Positions 53,229-61,853 of a DNA stretch of 64,000 nt are shown piece after piece. The notes under the pieces were generated by a model. That model was given only the letters and a program-made list of their open reading frames with translations, was not told where the DNA came from and ran no database searches. Positions within the stretch are counted from its first letter, which is position 1. Each line of letters begins with the position of its first letter. Origin of the DNA: Nocardia huaxiensis (GTDB taxonomy: Bacteria; Actinomycetota; Actinomycetes; Mycobacteriales; Mycobacteriaceae). Position numbers and translations under genes: made by a program. Location of the stretch: positions 682,001 to 746,000 of the forward strand of contig NZ_CP059399.1 of the NCBI RefSeq assembly GCF_013744875.1, in the 5' to 3' direction.

Positions 53229-55829
53229 ATGGGTGCGGACATGGTTTCTGGTTCCGACCACCGTTCCGGTCCTTCCTCGGCCGGAAGGGAATTCGGTGTG
53301 GTCGCCGCCTTCGCTGCGGCGTGGGACTCCGGCTCCGCGCCGCCCCGGATAGCCGACTATTTGCCTGATGCCAGCACATTGCGTCGCGATGCCCTGGTCG
53401 AGCTGATCCGCGTGGATATGCGGCATCGCTGGCTGCGCCGCCCGGGGCTGTCGCCCGGCTCGGAGCGCACGCGCAAGCGGCTGGCCGAGTACTGTTCCGA
53501 ATTCCCCGAGCTCACCCAGCGGGATCTGCCCGCCGGACTGGTGTACGAGGAGTTCGTCATCCGCCGCCACAGCGGGGAGCGCGTCGACCCCCGCGACTGC
53601 CTGCGCGAATACCCGCATCAGGCGGACCGCCTGCGCGAACTGCTCAATGCCGACGACGAGGACCAGAGCACCCGCCGCGCCGCCCTCGACGAATCCACCC
53701 GGGCCCCCGGCCTCGATGAATCCACCCGCACGGGAACAGCTCTCGACGAGTCGACCCGGTTCGGACTCGCCCCGGGCGAGCTGACGGGTGGTGCGGCGGA
53801 CGAGTCGACCCACGCCGGTCCGCCATCGGACGAGTCGACGTTCGGGGGTCTGCCGGGTGGTGACACCACGCGGGTGCCGGATGCGAGCGAGCTGACCCAG
53901 CATGCCGACCTCACCGGCCTGACCGCGCCGGATCCGACCCGGGCCACGGGCGGGCTGAGCGTTCCGGAGACCGGCACGCTGCTGGATCGCATCGAAATCG
54001 GCCAGCGCATCGATGATTTCGATCTGCTGACCAGTTTGGGTAGCGGGGCCTTCGCCAGGGTCTTCCTGGCGCGGCAGCGGTCCCTGCAACGCCTGGTCGC
54101 GGTGAAGATCTCCGCCGATCACGGCACCGAGCCGCAGACCCTGGCCCAGCTCGATCACGATTACATCGTGCGGGTCTTCGATCAGCGGCTGATGTCCGGG
54201 GTGCGCACCGAATCCGGGCGGCGGCTGCGGTTGCTGTACATGCAGTTCCTGCCGGGCGGCACGCTGCTGGGCGTGCTGCGCTGGGTGCGGGCCACCCCGG
54301 CGGCCGAACGCAGCGGGCAGTTGCTGCTGGACGCGGTGGACGCGGCCATGGAGGAGAAGGGCGAGATCCGGCCCACCGACTCCAGCGTGCGGGCCGAGAT
54401 CGCCGGGCTGAGCTGGCCGGAAACCGTTGCGTGGCTGGGTCGCCGGCTCGCCGAGGCGCTCGAGTACGCGGACGGGCACGGCGTGCTGCATCGTGATGTG
54501 AAGCCGGCCAATGTGCTGCTCACCGCCGAGGCCGTTCCGAAACTGGCTGATTTCAATATCAGTTTCAGCCGGAATGTGGACGGCGCCAGCCCGGTCTCCT
54601 ACTTCGGCGGCTCACTGTCCTACATGTCACCCGAGCAGCTCGAGGCCTGCCATCCGGCCACCGCCCGCACCGCCGCCGACCTCGACACCCGCGCCGACAT
54701 CTTCTCCCTCGGCGTGGTGCTGTGGGAATTACTGACCGGCGCAAAGCCTTTCGATGATTCCACGGCGGGCCCCGGCGATCACGGCGACCGCACCACCCTG
54801 GAGGCCATGCTGGCCCGCCGTCGCACCGGCGTCGAATCCGCCGCTCTGGAGCGCGTCCCGCCCGACTGCCCCGCCGCCCTGCGCCGCGTGCTGCTCACCT
54901 GCCTCGAACCCGACCGCGAACAGCGCTGGAGTTCCGGCACCGCGCTGGCCGCGCAACTGGAACTCTGCCTCGACGAACGCGCCCGCGACCTGGTCGACCC
55001 GCCGCCGGACAGCTGGCGTAAACGCCTGCGGCGCTGGATGATTCCGCTCGTCACGCTGTTCGTGGCAATACCGAACGGGCTCGGCTCGCTCTACAACATC
55101 GCGCACAACGACCAGCTCATCGTGAGCCGGCTCTCCGACGAGGCCATGCGGACCTTCACCCTCGTCACCGCCCTGGTGAACGGACTGTTCTTCCCGCTGG
55201 GCACCGCTGTCATCGCCTACCTGTGCCGCCGGGTGATCACGGTGCCGCGCGGCCTGCGCAAGGGCCGCGACTTCTCGCCGGAGATGCTGCGGCAGGCGCG
55301 CGCCGACGTGCTGCTGTGCGGGGAACGCATTTCGTTCGTGGTGTTCTCGCTGTGGGTGCTGGCGGGGGTCACCTTCCCGATCACCATGCAGCTGTCCGCC
55401 GGAAACATACCGACCCGTAGCCTCGTGCATTTCCTGGCCTCCATGGTGGTGTGCGGGGCCATCGCCGTCGCCTACCCGTTCTTCCTGGTCACCTTCTATC
55501 TGGTGCGCTGCATCTACCCGATGTTCCTGCGGCACGGCGACATCAGCGCCGAGGACGCCGTCTGGCTGCACCGGCTCGGCAATCGATGCATCACCTACCT
55601 CGCCGTGGCCGCCTCGGTGCCGCTGCTCGCGGTGGCCAGCGTGACCTTCCTGCCGCCCGCCGACATCCCGCTGGTGATCGTCGCCGTGCGCGTGCTCAGC
55701 GTGGGCGGTATCGCGGCCTTCGTGGGCGTGTACGCGCTGTTCCGTGGCCTGGAGGCGGACCTGCAAGCGCTCGAACGCGTGGTGTCCCCCGGAAAATCGG
55801 TGCGGGACACCGGGAAAAGTCCCGGGTAG
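53229..55829 (+). CDS. Receptor-like Ser/Thr protein kinase with DEST repeats and six-helix membrane domain
   Basis: An 866-residue protein with four parts. Residues ~15-140 form a region with FPELT...YEEFVIRRHSGE, like those preceding planctomycete-type kinases. Residues ~140-245 are a low-complexity linker with LDESTR-type repeats. The kinase domain (~265-590) has G-loop LGSGAFARVF, K293 (VAVK), D423 (HRD) and DFN at 441 instead of DFG; SPEQ replaces APE. The end has about six membrane helices (WMIPLVTLFVA onward). Transmembrane signalling is inferred. Start uncertain: ATG 53229 or 53241, with the frame open to 53145. A 118-bp tract (54322-54439) is identical to the next gene. Confidence 0.85.
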   Translation: MGADMVSGSDHRSGPSSAGREFGVVAAFAAAWDSGSAPPRIADYLPDASTLRRDALVELIRVDMRHRWLRRPGLSPGSERTRKRLAEYCSEFPELTQRDLPAGLVYEEFVIRRHSGERVDPRDCLREYPHQADRLRELLNADDEDQSTRRAALDESTRAPGLDESTRTGTALDESTRFGLAPGELTGGAADESTHAGPPSDESTFGGLPGGDTTRVPDASELTQHADLTGLTAPDPTRATGGLSVPETGTLLDRIEIGQRIDDFDLLTSLGSGAFARVFLARQRSLQRLVAVKISADHGTEPQTLAQLDHDYIVRVFDQRLMSGVRTESGRRLRLLYMQFLPGGTLLGVLRWVRATPAAERSGQLLLDAVDAAMEEKGEIRPTDSSVRAEIAGLSWPETVAWLGRRLAEALEYADGHGVLHRDVKPANVLLTAEAVPKLADFNISFSRNVDGASPVSYFGGSLSYMSPEQLEACHPATARTAADLDTRADIFSLGVVLWELLTGAKPFDDSTAGPGDHGDRTTLEAMLARRRTGVESAALERVPPDCPAALRRVLLTCLEPDREQRWSSGTALAAQLELCLDERARDLVDPPPDSWRKRLRRWMIPLVTLFVAIPNGLGSLYNIAHNDQLIVSRLSDEAMRTFTLVTALVNGLFFPLGTAVIAYLCRRVITVPRGLRKGRDFSPEMLRQARADVLLCGERISFVVFSLWVLAGVTFPITMQLSAGNIPTRSLVHFLASMVVCGAIAVAYPFFLVTFYLVRCIYPMFLRHGDISAEDAVWLHRLGNRCITYLAVAASVPLLAVASVTFLPPADIPLVIVAVRVLSVGGIAAFVGVYALFRGLEADLQALERVVSPGKSVRDTGKSPG

Positions 55830-55832
55830 CCG

Positions 55833-58040
55833 GTGGAGAGCGAACATCCGGCGCGGGCCGTGGCGCGATTCAGCGCCGACTGGGAATCCACCCTGCGCAG
55901 CGCCGCGTCCGAACCACCCCGGCTCGTGCACTATCTGCCGGACGGACCGGGCCTGCGGCTGGCCGTCCTCGTCGAGCTGCTGCGCATCGATCTCCGGCAA
56001 CGGCGGTTGCGTCCCGGGCTGGAGAAGCGAATTGCCGACTACCGCACCGAGTTTCCGGAACTCGCGCACAGTCCGGACTACCCGGATCTGGTGTGCGAGG
56101 AATACCTGGTGCGCAGTCGCTACCGCCGGATCGACCCGGATACCTTCAGCGCCGAGTACCCGGAGGTCGCAGGCGAGCTCCAGCGACGCTTCGCCGACGC
56201 CGGCACGACGGTTCCGGAGTCACCCGCACTGCCCCGCGGCATCGAAACCGGCCGTCGCCTGGACGATTTCGACCTGCTCACCGATCTCGGCGGCACCGAG
56301 GGCAGCCGCATGTTCCTGGCCCGCCAGCGTTCCATGCAGCGGCTGGTCGCCGTGCGCGTGGAGGCGGACGCGGGCGGCGACTCCGCGACCGTCGCGCAGC
56401 TCGACCATCCGTACATCGTGCGCGTGTTCGACCAGCGGACGATCGAGGCCGGTGACGGTGCACCGTTGCGGCTCTTGTCCATGCAGTTCGTTCCCGGCGG
56501 CACCCTGCAGGAGGTGCTGCACCGGGTGCGCGCGACGCCCGCCGACCGGCGCAGCGGCCGGCTGCTGCTGGACGCGGTGGACGCGGCCATGGAGGAGAAG
56601 GGCGAGATCCGGCCCACCGACTCCAGCGTGCGGGCCGAGATCGCCGGGCTGAGCTGGCCGGAAACCGTTGCGTGGCTGGGCCGTCGGCTCGCCGAGGCGC
56701 TCGAATACGCCGACGGGCACGGGATGGTGCACCAGGATGTGAAACCGGCCAATGTGCTGCTCACCGCCGAGGCGATGCCGAAACTGGCCGACTTCGGCAT
56801 CGGGCTGCGCCGTTACCGGCAGTGGGCCGGTCCGGAAGCGGAGAGCTCGCGCGCGTACGCCTCGCCGGAACAGCTCGAACTGTGGGATCCGGACAGCACC
56901 CGTGCCGTCGCCGATCTGGATGCCCGCTCCGACATCTACTCGCTGGGTGTGGTGCTGTGGGAATTGCTCACCGGCGCACTGCCTTTCGACGAGTCCGCCG
57001 ATGGCGGCGGGGAGCGCCCGGACCTCGACGCCATGCTCGCGCGCCGCCGCGCGGGAGTCGGGGCGCGCGCCCGCGACCGGGTGCCGCCCGACTGCCCCGC
57101 CTCACTGTTGCGTGTGCTGCTGACCTGCCTGGAATTCGATCGAAATCGCCGCTGGGACAGCGCTGCCCGGCTCACCGAGCAATTCGAGCTGTGCATGGAC
57201 GAGCACGCGCGCGCCCTGGTGGATCCGCCGCCCCGCAGTCTGCGGGTGCGGCTGCGGCGCTGGAGTGTGCCATTGGTGGCGGCGGCCGTTCTCATCCCCA
57301 ATGTGGCGGCATCCGTCTACAACATTCACCACAATCGAATACTCATCGTCAGCAGGCTCCCGGAATCGGCGATGCGCGGGTTCGAAACCATGATCACGGT
57401 GGTGAATTCGGTGCTGTTCCCGCTCGGCGCGGCACTGCTGCTGTATTTGTGTCGCTACCCGATTCGCGTATTCCTGGGCCTGTTGAAAGGACGGGAATAC
57501 GATGCGGCGACGATTCGGCGGGCCCGTGCAGACACCCTGCGGATGGGTGATCGGGTGGTTCAGGTGGTGCTGCCACTGTGGGTGCTGTCCGGAATCAGCG
57601 TGCCGATAGTGCTGAATGCCCTCTCCGGTGAGCTGCCCGCGACGAAGTTCGTGCACTTCGTCGTCTCGCAGACGGTGTGTGGCGCGATCGCGGTGGTCTA
57701 TCCGTTCTTCCTGGTCACGTTCTATCTGCTGCGCTGCCTGTATCCGATGTTCCTGCGGCACGGCGAGATCAGCCACACCGACGCGGTGTGGCTGCGCCGA
57801 CTGGGGCGGCGCGGCGCCGGGTACCTGGCGGTGGCGGCGTGTATTCCGCTGCTCGCGGTGCTGGGTGTGACCTATCTGCCGCAGCCCGATCTGGCGCAGG
57901 TGGTGGTCGAGGTCCGGATCATGGTTATCGGCAGCCTTGTCGCATTTCTGGTGTCGTATGGACTTTTTCGTGCGATCGAGGCCGACGTGCGCGCGCTGGA
58001 ACGGGTGGTGGCGCCGGAATTCAGTAGGGTTGGTGCGTGA
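55833..58040 (+). CDS. Paralogous membrane pseudokinase
   Basis: A 735-residue paralogue of the preceding kinase, without the DEST linker. The kinase motifs are eroded: the glycine loop reads DLGGTEGSRMF, the ATP-anchoring lysine is R175 (VAVR), and HRD is HQD with the Asp at 302; DFG at 320 is intact. Kinase activity is therefore doubtful. The same six-helix membrane domain follows (NVAASVYNIHHN onward). GTG 55833 is 3 bp after the kinase stop, and its own stop overlaps the next gene, so the three are coupled. A regulatory or dimer partner role for the kinase is inferred. Confidence 0.85.
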   Translation: MESEHPARAVARFSADWESTLRSAASEPPRLVHYLPDGPGLRLAVLVELLRIDLRQRRLRPGLEKRIADYRTEFPELAHSPDYPDLVCEEYLVRSRYRRIDPDTFSAEYPEVAGELQRRFADAGTTVPESPALPRGIETGRRLDDFDLLTDLGGTEGSRMFLARQRSMQRLVAVRVEADAGGDSATVAQLDHPYIVRVFDQRTIEAGDGAPLRLLSMQFVPGGTLQEVLHRVRATPADRRSGRLLLDAVDAAMEEKGEIRPTDSSVRAEIAGLSWPETVAWLGRRLAEALEYADGHGMVHQDVKPANVLLTAEAMPKLADFGIGLRRYRQWAGPEAESSRAYASPEQLELWDPDSTRAVADLDARSDIYSLGVVLWELLTGALPFDESADGGGERPDLDAMLARRRAGVGARARDRVPPDCPASLLRVLLTCLEFDRNRRWDSAARLTEQFELCMDEHARALVDPPPRSLRVRLRRWSVPLVAAAVLIPNVAASVYNIHHNRILIVSRLPESAMRGFETMITVVNSVLFPLGAALLLYLCRYPIRVFLGLLKGREYDAATIRRARADTLRMGDRVVQVVLPLWVLSGISVPIVLNALSGELPATKFVHFVVSQTVCGAIAVVYPFFLVTFYLLRCLYPMFLRHGEISHTDAVWLRRLGRRGAGYLAVAACIPLLAVLGVTYLPQPDLAQVVVEVRIMVIGSLVAFLVSYGLFRAIEADVRALERVVAPEFSRVGA

Positions 58041-58711
58041 CTCGCGGCTGTGTCGAAATCTCCTTGGCGGAATTGGCGGCGCGTATTCGGCGGCATGCGT
58101 ACGGACAGTCTGGTCGGTTCGTTCTGGGGGTGGCGGGACCGCCGGGAGCCGGGAAATCCACACTCGCCCGGGGAATTCGGGACGAACTGAATATCGCCGC
58201 CGGCCGCGCCGTCGCCGAGGTCGCGCCCATGGACGGATTCCACCTCACCAATGCGCAATTGCGGGAAACGGGCGACCTGGCGCGCAAAGGCGAACCCGAC
58301 ACCTTCGACGCCGCCGGATATGTGGAATCGCTGCGGGCCCTGCGCGAAACGCCCCTGGGCGCACCCTTCGACTGGCCCACGTACTCCCGCGAACTGCACG
58401 AGCCCGTGCCCGGCGGCGCGGTGTTCGACGGCAAGCGGTTCGTCGTCACCGAAGGCAACTACCTACTGCTCGACGAGGGCAAATGGGCGGACGTACGGCC
58501 CCTGCTCGACGAAGCCTGGTACCTGGACGTGCCCCGGGTGATCATCGAGAAACGCTTGCTGCGCAGGCATATTCGCGGCGGCCGCACGGCGGGCGACGCG
58601 CGCGCGAAGGTCGAGCACAGCGATATGCTCAATGCCCGGCTGGTGGAACACACCCGGGCGCGAGCGGATCTGATACTGCGCAAATACGGCCGCGGCTACC
58701 GGATCGATTGA
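58037..58711 (+). CDS. P-loop nucleoside/sugar kinase of the uridine-kinase superfamily
   Basis: A 224-residue P-loop kinase. Walker A is GPPGAGKST, followed by VAPMDGFHLTNAQLRETGDL, DWPTYSRELHEPV and VVTEGNYLLLDEGKW, as in the PRK/URK-like group that includes FrcK-type proteins. The phosphate acceptor is unknown. Its GTG overlaps the pseudokinase stop (GTGA), so it is translationally coupled to the kinase pair, an unusual pairing. It is convergent with the PfkB gene. Confidence 0.85.
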   Translation: MTRGCVEISLAELAARIRRHAYGQSGRFVLGVAGPPGAGKSTLARGIRDELNIAAGRAVAEVAPMDGFHLTNAQLRETGDLARKGEPDTFDAAGYVESLRALRETPLGAPFDWPTYSRELHEPVPGGAVFDGKRFVVTEGNYLLLDEGKWADVRPLLDEAWYLDVPRVIIEKRLLRRHIRGGRTAGDARAKVEHSDMLNARLVEHTRARADLILRKYGRGYRID

Positions 58712-58736
58712 GGCACACAGTAATCGGTCCCCCACG

Positions 58737-59666
58737 TCAGTAGTTGCGGTAGCGCGGGTCCGGCTGCTCCGCACCGGTCGGGGCGGGCCAGTGCCGCATC
58801 CACTCCCGCGTGCCGCGATACCGGCACGACTCCGTCGCCACCTCCGAGGCCCGCCACAGCGCGGTGGGGAAGTGCTCGAACTTGTGGAAGTGGCAGTACG
58901 CGCCGTGCAGGATGTCGCCCGCGCCGAGCGTGTCCACGACACCGTCGGAATTCACCGGAATCTCGCCGCGCACATCGTTGTACATGTATCGGATGGGCTT
59001 GCCGCCCCGCGTGACCGCGGCGAACGTGGGGCCCTGCTTGCGGATGTAGTCGAAGACGCCGTCGATGTCGCCGGGACGCACCCCGGGCGGGGTGAAGGAC
59101 TCCGAGCAGATGACCGTGGTGGCCATCTTCAGCAGTGAGCGGTAGGTATCGCGCCAGCGGCCCGCGTCCACGACGAGGGGTGCGATGCCGCATTCGGCGA
59201 TCGAGGCGGCCCAGTTCGAGAGCCGGGGATGATGACCGTCGGCGAGCATGACATCCAGCTCGTCGTCCAAACCCCGAACCTGGAAATCGGGGACGGCATC
59301 GAGCTCGGAGCCGTCCATGGACACGATGGTCCGGGTGCCGGTCTGCCCGGCCACCACGATCGAGGACACCGGCGGCCGGTGCACGCTGCCGCGCGCCATA
59401 TCCCGCACTGTCACACCGTTTTTGCGCAGATCCGCGTGCGCGGTGGTGGCGAGCGGATGCGTTCCCAGCGCGGTGACCAGCGTCGTCTCCAGGCCGGACA
59501 GGTACGCGTACGTCACGGCGGCATTCGCGGCGGGGCCGCCCGCGCCCAGGAACATGTCATCGGCCTGCGTTTTGGTGTCCTCGGCCGGATACGCGCCGAC
59601 GGCATACGCGATATCCACTGTGGACAACCCGACGAAGAGCCCACCGGTCAGCATGGCGACGACCAT
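58737..59666 (-). CDS. PfkB-family carbohydrate kinase
   Basis: A 309-residue ribokinase-fold kinase. The N-terminal signature is GGLFVGLSTVDIAYAV, the substrate region GAGGPAANAAVTYAYL, and the C-terminal PfkB motif VVDTLGAGDILHGAY with the catalytic Asp. The sugar is not identifiable. The start is taken at ATG 59666, nine bases after GGAG; ATG 59672 and 59654 are alternatives. It is divergent from the TerD gene with a 48-bp gap. Confidence 0.88.
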   Translation of the reverse strand: MVVAMLTGGLFVGLSTVDIAYAVGAYPAEDTKTQADDMFLGAGGPAANAAVTYAYLSGLETTLVTALGTHPLATTAHADLRKNGVTVRDMARGSVHRPPVSSIVVAGQTGTRTIVSMDGSELDAVPDFQVRGLDDELDVMLADGHHPRLSNWAASIAECGIAPLVVDAGRWRDTYRSLLKMATTVICSESFTPPGVRPGDIDGVFDYIRKQGPTFAAVTRGGKPIRYMYNDVRGEIPVNSDGVVDTLGAGDILHGAYCHFHKFEHFPTALWRASEVATESCRYRGTREWMRHWPAPTGAEQPDPRYRNY

Positions 59667-59714
59667 ACCCATGGGCTCCGACAGGACTACCGTGATCGGG
59701 GGGAAGGGAAACTC

Positions 59715-60881
59715 ATGGAATTGGTCAAAGGCGCCAACGCGCCGCTCGCCGCCACTGATGTGCTGGTGGAGATCTCGGCCGGAGTGACGGTCGACGTGGC
59801 GGCGCTGCTGCTCACCGCCGACGGAAAAGTCCGGTCCGACAACGACTTCGTGTTCTACAACCAGCCGCACGGGCCGGGGGTGACGGCGCAGCCGCCCAAT
59901 CGGATCCGCGTGGTGCCGGCGCAGGTGCCCGCGGATATCGAAAAGATCGCGGTCACAGCCAGTCTCGACGGTCCCGGGGCGAACTGGGGGCAGGCGGGCA
60001 CACCGCGCGTCGCCGTCCTGGACGCGGCCACCGGAGCGGTCCTGGCCACCTTCGCCCCCACCGGCTTGAGCACCGAAACCGCCTTGGTCGCCTGCGAGAT
60101 CTACCGCAGGCAAGGCGCGTGGAAGGTCCGCGCCGTCGGCCAGGGCTACGCCAACGGATTGGCGGGCATCGCCACCGATTTCGGCATCAGCGTCGACGAC
60201 GCCCCGCCCCCGCAGCCCGCGTCGGCGTACCCGCCCCCGGCGCAACCTGCCCCCACCGCACCGGCCCCGCCGCAGGCCACGTTCGGGCAGCCGACCATCA
60301 GCCTCGACAAGGGCCGAGTGTCGTTGCGCAAGAACGAAACCGTGTCGCTGACCAAACAGGGCACGCCGCCGCTCACCCGGGTGCGGATGGCGCTGGGCTG
60401 GGATCCGGCCCCGGGCGGCCCCCGCATCGATCTCGACGCCTCGGTGATCGCCTACGACACGGCCGGGAAGAAGCTCGCCAATGTCTACTTCCTGAAGCAG
60501 TCGGCCTTCCGCGGGGCGATCTCGCATTCGGGCGACAATCTCACCGGGCGCGGCGAGGGCGACGACGAGATCATCTCGGTCGATCTCGTGGCGCTGCCGC
60601 CGGAGGTGTATGCCCTTGTGTTCACGGTGAATTCGTTCTCCGGGCACAAATTCGACCGGGTGGCGCGAGCCTTCTGCCGATTGGTCGACGACACCTCCAA
60701 TGCCGAGCTGGTGCGCTTCGAACTCTCGCAGGGCGAACCCCGCACCGGCGTCTTCCTGAGCATGCTCACCCGCGCCCCCGCCGGCTGGAACATGACCGCG
60801 CTGGGCGACTACGAGAACGGCGCGACCGTGAAGAAGATGGTCGAGCCCGGTAAGCGTTTCGTCCTCGCCACTCGCTTCTGA
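59715..60881 (+). CDS. Double TerD-domain (tellurium resistance family) protein
   Basis: A 388-residue protein with two TerD folds joined by a Pro/Ala-rich linker (about residues 160-192). The second fold (about 195-388) has the conserved RVRMALGWDP, IDLDASVIAYD and the acidic, calcium-type SHSGDNLTGRGEGDDEIISV. The first fold is more divergent and lacks this block. TerD proteins act in stress and tellurite resistance, possibly with phosphorylation systems. ATG 59715 follows GGGGGGAAGGG. A 29-bp tandem duplication starts at its stop. Confidence 0.88.
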   Translation: MELVKGANAPLAATDVLVEISAGVTVDVAALLLTADGKVRSDNDFVFYNQPHGPGVTAQPPNRIRVVPAQVPADIEKIAVTASLDGPGANWGQAGTPRVAVLDAATGAVLATFAPTGLSTETALVACEIYRRQGAWKVRAVGQGYANGLAGIATDFGISVDDAPPPQPASAYPPPAQPAPTAPAPPQATFGQPTISLDKGRVSLRKNETVSLTKQGTPPLTRVRMALGWDPAPGGPRIDLDASVIAYDTAGKKLANVYFLKQSAFRGAISHSGDNLTGRGEGDDEIISVDLVALPPEVYALVFTVNSFSGHKFDRVARAFCRLVDDTSNAELVRFELSQGEPRTGVFLSMLTRAPAGWNMTALGDYENGATVKKMVEPGKRFVLATRF

Positions 60882-60934
60882 ACAGAACACCCTCGTCATT
60901 CCGGCTCTGAACAGAACACCCTCGTCATTCCGGC
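60877..60934. repeat. 29-bp tandem duplication at the TerD gene end
   Basis: Two exact copies of a 29-bp unit (TCTGAACAGAACACCCTCGT and nine more bases) lie at 60877-60905 and 60906-60934. The first copy contains the TerD stop codon; the second runs into the start of the palindromic repeat at 60923. It looks like a duplication made when, or after, the repeat arrived. Confidence 0.9.
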
Positions 60935-61012
60935 GTGCTTTTGGCCGGAATCCACGAAACCTGCTGGTGTGCAGCTGGTGTGGATCCCGGCCAAAAGCGT
61001 GCCGGGATGACG
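60923..61012. repeat. 90-bp imperfect-palindrome intergenic repeat, copy 2
   Basis: Same element as at 43402-43492: CGTCATTCCGGC and GCCGGGATGACG ends, TTTTGGCCGGAATCCAC and GTGGATCCCGGCCAAAA inner arms, and the shared middle GAAACCTG with a variable loop. It separates the convergent TerD and SDR genes. Confidence 0.87.
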
Positions 61013-61019
61013 AGCGGGG

Positions 61020-61853
61020 TCAGTCGCCGCGCACGCGGGACTCGTACGCCTTGCGCCCGGCGGTGTCCACATCGTCGAGGAACGCGGTCTGCGCACCGAG
61101 CGCGCGGCCCAGCGCATCCCCGACCGCCTCCGGCAACAGCCCCACCAGCTGCGAGATGACGCCCGCCACCGTGGTCACGCGCACCTTGGACCGAGGCTCC
61201 ACGATCAGCTTCGCAATGGCGTCGGCGATCTCCTCCGGCTCGGCCGGTCGCAGCAGCTTCGGCGGCGTGACACCCGATCCCAGTTCGGTTTTGGTGAGCG
61301 TCGGCAGCACCGACGAGAAGCGCAGCCCGGTGCCCCGGTACTCCTCGCGCAGCGTGTCGGTGAATCCGAGCACCGCGTGCTTGCTGGCGTTGTAGGTGGC
61401 CAGCCCCGGAATGTGCGTCTCACCCGCGAGCGAGGCGATATTGATGACGTGCCCGCGCCCGCGCGGCAGCATCCGCGCGATGGCCAGCTTGGAACCCAGG
61501 ATCACGCCGTACACATTGATGTCGAGAATGCGGCGGGTGATGGTGTCCGGCTCGTCCACCAGCCGCCCGGTGGGCATAATCCCGGCATTGTTGATGAGCA
61601 CGTCGACCGGCCCGAGCCGGCGCTCCACCTCGTCGAGGAAGGCTTCGAACGACTGCTGATCGGTGACATCGAGCCTGTCGTACAGCTCGAAACCCCGGGC
61701 GGCGCCGGACTCTTTCACCGTCGTCTCGTCGATATCGCCGATGGCGATCTTCGCGCCGAGCGCCTGCAGCGCGGTGGCGGTGGCCAGGCCGATGCCGCGC
61801 GCGCCACCGGTGATCACCACGACCTTGCCGCGAACCCCGCTGAAATCGGTCAT
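61020..61853 (-). CDS. SDR-family oxidoreductase
   Basis: A 277-residue short-chain dehydrogenase. The cofactor motif is TGGARGIG from residue 15. NNAG is present, the catalytic Ser is in NIASLAG and the Tyr/Lys pair in YNASKHAVLGF. The ATG at 61853 overlaps the TGA of the upstream aldehyde dehydrogenase gene; the adjacent GTG is an alternative start. The two enzymes probably act on related alcohol/aldehyde substrates. Confidence 0.9.
   Translation of the reverse strand: MTDFSGVRGKVVVITGGARGIGLATATALQALGAKIAIGDIDETTVKESGAARGFELYDRLDVTDQQSFEAFLDEVERRLGPVDVLINNAGIMPTGRLVDEPDTITRRILDINVYGVILGSKLAIARMLPRGRGHVINIASLAGETHIPGLATYNASKHAVLGFTDTLREEYRGTGLRFSSVLPTLTKTELGSGVTPPKLLRPAEPEEIADAIAKLIVEPRSKVRVTTVAGVISQLVGLLPEAVGDALGRALGAQTAFLDDVDTAGRKAYESRVRGD

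Noticed and set aside
59715..60881. A complete tellurite resistance operon
   Set aside because: Only one TerD-type gene is present; terA, terB, terC and terZ-like genes are absent from the window.
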